This document shows, piece after piece, positions 52,878 through 58,683 of a DNA stretch of 58,683 nucleotides (the first letter of the stretch is position 1; each line of letters starts with the position of its first letter). Below the pieces are notes generated by a model. That model was not told where the DNA came from and made no database searches. It saw nothing but the letters and a program-made list of their open reading frames with translations. The DNA comes from Acidobacteriaceae bacterium (lineage in GTDB: Bacteria; Acidobacteriota; Terriglobia; Terriglobales; Acidobacteriaceae): assembly GCA_003165075.1 (NCBI GenBank), contig PLSM01000166.1, positions 20,113-78,795 on the forward strand, given 5' to 3'. Both the position numbers and the translations under genes were made by a program.

Positions 52878-53297
52878 TTATGGGTGTTGGTGCACTGGCG
52901 GCAGGAAGGCGATGCGCATCTCCGCCACTTCAATGTGGTTCACGCCGCCTTTCACGCTGGGGTCGTCTGCGGCAATCGCCCGCGCTTCTTCCTCGCTGCT
53001 GGCCATGATGGCCAGAACTCCGTACACCCCCTTGGGATCGAGCACTGGGCCGCCAAACACGCAGACGCCCTTCTCAAACATCCCTTTCCAGTAGAGGAAG
53101 TGCTGTTCCATGAGATTCTTTTCGGCGTCGGTCATGTCCTGCACAAAGGTAGACCGGGGTGGGATGAGACGGATGAACCATGCCTTCTTTGCCGGTGCGG
53201 CGGGCTGTGCGGAGGTTGACGGAGCCGCAGGCTGTTGCGCCGGAGCGGAGACGCTGCAGGCGGACAGCAGTACGGTTGCGAGGATCAGGAATTTCAT
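52878..53297 (-). CDS. YciI-like domain lipoprotein
   Basis: 139 residues from the inner ATG at 53297, giving a lipoprotein signal (KFLILATVLLSAC, lipobox LSAC) with Cys as the acylated residue. A Pro/Ala/Gln linker leads to a YciI/dimeric alpha-beta barrel domain (about 35-135; FIRLIPPRSTFVQDMTDAEKNLMEQHFLYWKGMFEKGVCVFGGPV). Function is unknown. It sits 11 bases upstream of GH32 on the same strand, so the two are probably co-transcribed. Confidence 0.82.
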   Translation of the reverse strand: MKFLILATVLLSACSVSAPAQQPAAPSTSAQPAAPAKKAWFIRLIPPRSTFVQDMTDAEKNLMEQHFLYWKGMFEKGVCVFGGPVLDPKGVYGVLAIMASSEEEARAIAADDPSVKGGVNHIEVAEMRIAFLPPVHQHP

Positions 53298-53366
53298 GAC
53301 GGGGAGCATAGCATGTGAGCCGGCTCCCCGCCGCAAATCTGCAACAGGGAAAAAACCCTCGACTGC

Positions 53367-55019
53367 TTATTTTGCCACCGGGGTCACCTTCAGCGCGTAA
53401 GCGTATTTGCAGGCCGCGTCGCTGGGCAGCGTCACGTCCAGCGCGTTGGCGCCTTGTGTCCAGGTCACTTTGCCTCTGGAGCCGAGTAGCTCAATCGTAG
53501 CGATAGACAGCGCGCTCCCCTCGTGCGCCCAGCCTAGCGAGCGGATGGTCGCCTTGCCGTCCTTGGGGCAGGCCATTCCGATGGCATACACCGTCGATCC
53601 CTTGGCCGTGAAGCGAAAATCCTCGGCTGTATATGGCTTGGTATCGGTGTCGTGGAAGGATCCGGCCTGGACCTGCGTCGGTCCCTCGCCAAATGTCTTC
53701 CAAGGCGTGGTTGCGTAGATGGCCTCGCCGTTCACCTTGAGCCATGCGCCCATTTCAAGCAGCGTGGCGCGCACCTCGTCGGGAATGGTGCCGTCGGAAC
53801 GCGGCCCAAAGTTCAAAAGCAGGTTACCGTTCTTGCTCACAATGTCAACCAACTGGTCCACCAGAAATGCCGGCGTCTTGAAAGTGTCGTGCTCAATATA
53901 GCCCCAACTGGCATCGCTGATGGAGGTGTCGGTTTGCCAGTGATCGGAGACGATGTGGTCTTGCTGGCCGCGTTCGAAGTCGAGCACCCCGGCCTTGTGG
54001 TTGATGGCGAAATCCTTGAAGTTGATTACGGCAGTAGTGCCGTGGGCGGCTGCGTAGTTGTAGTAGAAGGCAGCAAACTCAGCCACGGCGCGGCGCATCA
54101 GCGGCTGGCCGATCCACCAGTCGAAATACACGATCTCAGGCTTGTACTTTTCCACCAGTTCCGTATCGCGTGCCAGCCAATCGCGCGCCCAGGCATCGCT
54201 CACATACGTCCAGTCGTTCGTCAATCCGCCGTCGCCGCTGATGAACTCGTGTGCCGGCCCATAGAGTCCCGCGTTTTTAGGGTCGTTCACGTCGGAGCGG
54301 ATGGCGCGGCCGCCGTCATAGAAGAAGTTGTGCTCCACGCGGTGCGAACTCAGCCCGAAGTGCAACCCCTCGCCGCGAACAGCCTTGGCCAGTTCGCCCA
54401 GCGTGTCGCGCTTCGGCCCCATCTTCACCACCGTCCAATCCGACAGGCCGGAGTCGTACATGGAGAAGCCATCGTGATGCTCGGCCACCGGCACTACGTA
54501 TTGCGCGCCTGCATCCTTGAATAATTTGGCCCACGCCTCCGCGTCGAAGTGCTCGGCGCGGAAGAGCGGAATCAAGTCCTTATAACCCTTGGCATCCTTC
54601 TGTGCCGGATCTGTCGAAGCATAATGCTCACGGAAGTTCTTGTATGCGACCTCGCCAGGGTGGTACATCTCGCGCGGATACCACTCGCTCTGCGCAGCGG
54701 GCACGGAGTAAACGCCCCAGTGGATGAAGATGCCGAACTTGGCGTCCTGATACCACTGCGGCGGCTGGTATTTCACCAGCGTGGCCCAATCGGGACGGAA
54801 GGGACCGTCGTTGGCCTGCCGCTCGGCTTCAGCGGCCAACCGGTTTCGTTCGGCGTCATACTTGGCAACCGACTGTTGCCATTCGCGGTCGATCTCAAGA
54901 GCCGACTTGACTCCCAGCGTGGGCGCCAATGGGTCAGTGGAAGCGGCAGGGGCCTGCGCAAAAAGCAGTGGCGCGGCAAGCAGCAGAATAGCAGACAGAA
55001 AACGAGCCAAATTCTTCAT
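53367..55019 (-). CDS. secreted alpha-L-fucosidase, GH29
   Basis: 550 residues from the ATG at 55019, starting a signal peptide (KNLARFLSAILLLAAPLLFAQ). GH29 motifs: FGIFIHWGVYSVPA, EWYPREMY, EHHDGFSMYDS and IVYFDWWIG, whose Asp is the predicted nucleophile. A C-terminal beta-sandwich ends about 15 residues before the stop. It removes alpha-linked fucose from glycans in the periplasm or outside. It lies upstream of the YciI-like lipoprotein and GH32 on the same strand with gaps of about 70 and 11 bases, so the three may form one unit. Confidence 0.93.
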   Translation of the reverse strand: MKNLARFLSAILLLAAPLLFAQAPAASTDPLAPTLGVKSALEIDREWQQSVAKYDAERNRLAAEAERQANDGPFRPDWATLVKYQPPQWYQDAKFGIFIHWGVYSVPAAQSEWYPREMYHPGEVAYKNFREHYASTDPAQKDAKGYKDLIPLFRAEHFDAEAWAKLFKDAGAQYVVPVAEHHDGFSMYDSGLSDWTVVKMGPKRDTLGELAKAVRGEGLHFGLSSHRVEHNFFYDGGRAIRSDVNDPKNAGLYGPAHEFISGDGGLTNDWTYVSDAWARDWLARDTELVEKYKPEIVYFDWWIGQPLMRRAVAEFAAFYYNYAAAHGTTAVINFKDFAINHKAGVLDFERGQQDHIVSDHWQTDTSISDASWGYIEHDTFKTPAFLVDQLVDIVSKNGNLLLNFGPRSDGTIPDEVRATLLEMGAWLKVNGEAIYATTPWKTFGEGPTQVQAGSFHDTDTKPYTAEDFRFTAKGSTVYAIGMACPKDGKATIRSLGWAHEGSALSIATIELLGSRGKVTWTQGANALDVTLPSDAACKYAYALKVTPVAK

Positions 55020-55105
55020 AATCCGGCATAGTAAACGTTTTAGTTGTGGCCTGCAATTGCCTTCAAGAACCACCGCGAGCGGGGAATCGAAAATCTTCTT
55101 TACAT

Positions 55106-55121
55106 ATTCCTATATAGGAAT
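55106..55121 (+). promoter_or_regulatory. perfect 16-bp palindrome before a regulator stub
   Basis: ATTCCTATATAGGAAT is fully self-complementary and ends 14 bases before the ATG at 55135. A dimeric ArsR-type repressor operator is the natural reading. Confidence 0.5.
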
Positions 55122-55134
55122 GGAATGTACCTCC

Positions 55135-55284
55135 ATGGCACGTGCAGCTACCACTTCAGATGCGTTCAATGCGGTCGCCGAACCCAGGCGGCGGCAACTC
55201 GCGCAGTTTGCACGGCAGCTTTTGAGGCCGGCTGGCCCTGCGCCTTCATCCCCGATACTCCTGCAACGACCGGCAAAATTGTGA
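55135..55284 (+). pseudogene. truncated ArsR-family regulator
   Basis: The first 20 residues (MARAATTSDAFNAVAEPRRR) are the classic opening of ArsR/SmtB regulators with an EPRR(R) motif, but the frame then runs into unrelated sequence (RQLAQFARQLLRPAG) and stops. The winged helix is absent in every frame I checked. It is a stub that kept its palindromic upstream site. Confidence 0.75.
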
Positions 55285-55312
55285 CAATGCGTCTAATTGT
55301 GGCAATGCGCTT
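55277..55312 (+). repeat. tandem 18-bp repeat pair
   Basis: AATTGTGACAATGCGTCT is followed directly by AATTGTGGCAATGCGCTT (15 of 18 identical). The first unit contains the palindrome ATTGTGACAAT. It could be a double operator for an unknown regulator. The remainder of 55313-55634 shows no gene or recognised riboswitch. Confidence 0.4.
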
Positions 55313-55634
55313 AAGAGAAATGCCCACAACTTCCCCGTTGCTCTGATTGATTCCAGAGGAAGGCTACCACCGGAGGGAGGGCACGGCAGTGCGCTGCGCT
55401 GCGCGAGACCCTCACACCTTCCCCGGCTCCAAAATCGCCTCTGGGGCATCCAGCGGTGCAAAAGGCAAATCGCGCTACAATTTCTTTCTTATTGCATTGT
55501 TCATTACCTAACTGGAACAATCCTCTGTTGAGTTATGTAAATGCCGTGCCCGGGGGCTGAAGCACCGGCAGAGGCTGAACATCCCGCTCGCAGCGGACAA
55601 GTGAGAAGTGCGAAGCTTTGCAACGGGAGGTAGC

Positions 55635-56708
55635 ATGACCACGCTGGCTGAATGGCTAAAGAAACAGCCGCTTTTGCGACGCCGAAGGCCTGAGAGGAGA
55701 ATCGCTCCCGGGCTTGCGGCCTACCATTCCACCGGTTCGGTCCCCAAACAAGCCGGCATCAGGGATATCAGTTCGACTGGGATTTACCTGGTGACCAAAG
55801 ATCGCTGGTCACAAGATGAAGTGGTCTCGCTCTGGTTGCAGCGGCCTGGGCCGCCCGAGAGAAGCCCTGAGCACCGGTTTTCAGTGAAGGCCAGGGCCGT
55901 GCGGTGGGACAACAATGGCGTGGGCCTATCCTTTGTTTTGCCCAACGGGATAGATGTGCGCCTTTGGGAGAGTGAAACCGGGATCGCGAAAGATCCGATT
56001 GCGCCGGAAGACATCCTCAGAAAGTTCCGCAGAGCTGCCGCCTTCGCTTTTCTGAGCCGTATCTCGCCTGCTGCAACTGAAGAAGTTACGCAATTCCTGC
56101 GCAAAGGAAAGAGTGATTTTAGACTTCTGAGCGCGGTGGAGATTGCGCTCAGGGCGGAAGCGCAGTTGGCGCGGACAGCGGATGGCGAAAAGATGCGCGC
56201 ACATCCAGACCTTGTGGTGCGCATTCTTGAAGATGGTTCATGGGCTGAGGTTGATTGGTTCCAGCAGTTTTGGGGCTGTCTCCTGGCGACGTCATGCACC
56301 GTGGATGGAAGCGATACATCGAATCTTCGCCTCGTGCAAGTGCTCAGCCAACTCACTCCCCTTCACGCTCGAATTCTTGCCATCGTCTGCTCCAAAGCTG
56401 CCGAGTCCAGATGGGTACCTGAGAGTGCAGACTTTCGTCAACCGTCTTGCTCGGTGCAGGAGATCATCCATCGCACCGACACACGCGAACACGTCCGGAT
56501 CGATATGGATCTGGGACATTTGTCCAACCATAATTTGATTACGAAGGCTGAGAGGTCCTCACGCCTTTCGACTGTTGAGATCGCCTATGTCACGCCCACG
56601 CGCCCCGGCCTTGAACTCTATGCCCGCTGCCAGGGCTATCGAGGGCCGATCGAGGGATTTTATGCGCCGGCTTCCGTTGCCGCGTATGTCCTGGCAAGGG
56701 GGAAATGA
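55635..56708 (+). CDS. PilZ-domain protein with an Abi-alpha/DUF4393-like C-terminal region
   Basis: 357 residues from ATG 55635 (GGGAGG about 4 bases upstream). A PilZ domain occupies about 15-115, with basic residues RRRRPERR ahead of the DISSTG motif, the usual RxxxR...D/NxSxxG c-di-GMP signature. Residues about 130-340 are a separate helical region; WFQQFWGCLLATSCTVDGSDTSNLRLVQVLSQLTPLHARIL resembles the conserved core of Abi-alpha/DUF4393 proteins. That assignment is by eye. No membrane segment is present. The c-di-GMP dependence of the second domain is inference. Confidence 0.72.
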   Translation: MTTLAEWLKKQPLLRRRRPERRIAPGLAAYHSTGSVPKQAGIRDISSTGIYLVTKDRWSQDEVVSLWLQRPGPPERSPEHRFSVKARAVRWDNNGVGLSFVLPNGIDVRLWESETGIAKDPIAPEDILRKFRRAAAFAFLSRISPAATEEVTQFLRKGKSDFRLLSAVEIALRAEAQLARTADGEKMRAHPDLVVRILEDGSWAEVDWFQQFWGCLLATSCTVDGSDTSNLRLVQVLSQLTPLHARILAIVCSKAAESRWVPESADFRQPSCSVQEIIHRTDTREHVRIDMDLGHLSNHNLITKAERSSRLSTVEIAYVTPTRPGLELYARCQGYRGPIEGFYAPASVAAYVLARGK

Positions 56709-56779
56709 CGGATTGCGCCGTTCTCACGGAGCCCTGACCGGAGTGGAAGTGCGCGGGAGACCCTTTATTTATAACGAGC

Positions 56780-57007
56780 TTGCGTGTCAGATATAGAACC
56801 TTGGCATGTCCGCCGGATCATTTTTCAAAGCACGAGCTATTCGAGACAGACGAGGAAACTCATCTGGATGCAGAGTTGGATTATGTGCTTCAAGCAATTC
56901 TACTTCCGGCGGTTGCTCAGTGCCAACGATGCGGTGCCGAGACAATCGTTAAGGGCAAATCCCATTTGCGGTACTGTTCCCGGAATGAATCTCCCTGTGT
57001 GCCGTAA
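56780..57007 (+). CDS. possible small zinc-ribbon protein
   Basis: 75 residues from a TTG at 56780. The C-terminal half reads CQRCGAETIVKGKSHLRYC and then C near the end, a CxxC...C...C pattern that could hold zinc; the N-terminal half is acidic. An overlapping frame (56784-57053) is also open but less protein-like. No good ribosome-binding site is visible. The assignment is weak. Confidence 0.3.
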   Translation: MRVRYRTLACPPDHFSKHELFETDEETHLDAELDYVLQAILLPAVAQCQRCGAETIVKGKSHLRYCSRNESPCVP

Positions 57008-57088
57008 GAGCCTCGAATTCTATTTCGATGTTCTGTCTGGTCCGATGGCATAAAAAGGTGCATCCAAGGATATGAAGGAGGGGTCACG

Positions 57089-57466
57089 ATGCCATTTCTC
57101 ATTCTGAAGTGGTTCTTCCCCTTTTTTCAAGGCCTCTTGCTCGGCCTCGTCGCGATGACACTCCACGAGGCCGGTCACCTGATTGCCGCGCTGGCCGTGG
57201 GTATCAAGGTCAAGAATGTTGGATTTTGCTGGAAGGGCATGTACACGGTGCGGGAACCCGGCCCTCCGGTGAAGAACATACTGGTCTCTCTGGCTGGCCC
57301 CATGGTGAATCTGATTCTGATGATGACCTGGCATTGGTGGCCCACCTTTGGCCTGGCCAATCTATGCTTTGCCCTATTCAACCTGCTGCCCATTGAGGGC
57401 TCGGATGGCCTGCGCATCATGAAATGCTGGCGGCAGATGGCTAAGGCACCCGTTGTGTCCAGATAG
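57089..57466 (+). CDS. minimal M50-type intramembrane zinc metalloprotease
   Basis: 125 residues, with AAGGAGG about 7 bases before the ATG. Helix 1 (LILKWFFPFFQGLLLGLVAMTL) leads into HEAGH at residues 26-30, the zinc motif with catalytic Glu27. A second hydrophobic segment (NILVSLAGPMVNLILMM) and the NLLPIEGSDGLRI motif (third ligand Asp106) complete the M50 site-2-protease core. It lacks a PDZ domain and additional helices, so it is among the smallest possible versions. Substrate is unknown. The terminator directly behind it makes it a single-gene unit. Confidence 0.85.
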   Translation: MPFLILKWFFPFFQGLLLGLVAMTLHEAGHLIAALAVGIKVKNVGFCWKGMYTVREPGPPVKNILVSLAGPMVNLILMMTWHWWPTFGLANLCFALFNLLPIEGSDGLRIMKCWRQMAKAPVVSR

Positions 57467-57505
57467 ATGTACCTGGCTTCCGAAGCATGGTGGAGACAGA
57501 GGGAG

Positions 57506-57540
57506 AATGAGCGCGGCCGAGACCGCGCTCATTGTTTTTT
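57506..57540 (+). terminator. strong rho-independent terminator
   Basis: A perfect 11-bp stem AATGAGCGCGG (57506-57516) / CCGCGCTCATT (57523-57533) with a 6-base loop is followed by GTTTTTT. A second hairpin CACTGGA/TCCAGTG at 57548-57568 lies between it and the end of gyrB but has no T run on either side. Confidence 0.9.
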
Positions 57541-57594
57541 CGGTGGGCACTGGAGTTTTGTTCCAGTGATGCAGCCCTGACCTGCCGGGCCGCT

Positions 57595-58683
<1,089 letters not shown>

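Noticed and set aside
55500..55634. c-di-GMP or other riboswitch before the PilZ gene
   Set aside because: I could not find the conserved helices or core sequence of known c-di-GMP riboswitch classes; only a G-rich stretch and a ribosome-binding site are visible.

Overview
The window reads as chromosomal DNA of a Gram-negative member of the Acidobacteriota, probably class Terriglobia. LpxC, TonB and a TonB-dependent receptor show an outer membrane. The high GC content, the many secreted glycoside hydrolases, the stand-alone bactofilin and several small Cys-rich proteins fit that group. The taxon is inferred from gene style, since no rRNA gene is present. The left edge cuts an RHS gene and the right edge cuts gyrB.

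1-2.0 kb is an RHS scar: an RHS core end with a hydrophobic tip, a possible membrane immunity protein, then frameshifted YD-repeat debris carrying two hairpin repeats. 2.2-6.4 kb has an orphan CzcA-type RND pump, tRNA-Pro(GGG) with a partial copy nearby, and YggX. 6.5-18 kb holds a Tat-exported GH63/GH37-like hydrolase, RNase R, a bactofilin, MurJ, a prolyl oligopeptidase, a GAF-EAL protein and a ribbon-helix-helix protein. 18-24 kb (RlmI, a cytochrome c, Rel) is bracketed by two inverted copies of a roughly 450-bp non-coding element, each starting on the stop codon of a gene.

24-30 kb is regulatory and accessory: an HTH protein, a zinc-ribbon/sigma-region-4 pair, a Crp/Fnr regulator, small unknown genes, an mmsA remnant, a lipase-like hydrolase and an AhpD-like protein. 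30.6-36.3 kb is a minus-strand run of a membrane glycosyltransferase, folK, a TonB-dependent receptor and tgt, with a decayed second folK start above the glycosyltransferase. 36.4-39 kb has a Gfo/Idh/MocA oxidoreductase and an ECF sigma operon.

39-55 kb is rich in carbohydrate enzymes (GH3, GH37 trehalase, a lactonase-like propeller, GH32, GH29) mixed with TonB, a thioesterase, LpxC, an M20 peptidase, TauE/SafE, an FKBP isomerase, an orphan peptide-ABC ATPase and a YciI-like lipoprotein. 55-58.7 kb has an ArsR stub, a PilZ protein with an Abi-alpha-like C-terminus, a 125-residue M50 protease and gyrB.

Functionally the window mixes housekeeping genes (rnr, murJ, rel, tgt, folK, lpxC, gyrB) with periplasmic sugar scavenging. 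No intact transposase, integrase, prophage or CRISPR array was seen. The most unusual structure is the inverted intergenic element pair. Other points of note are the folK 5'-end duplication, the folK/receptor gene overlap, the PilZ fusion and the possible RHS toxin-immunity tip.
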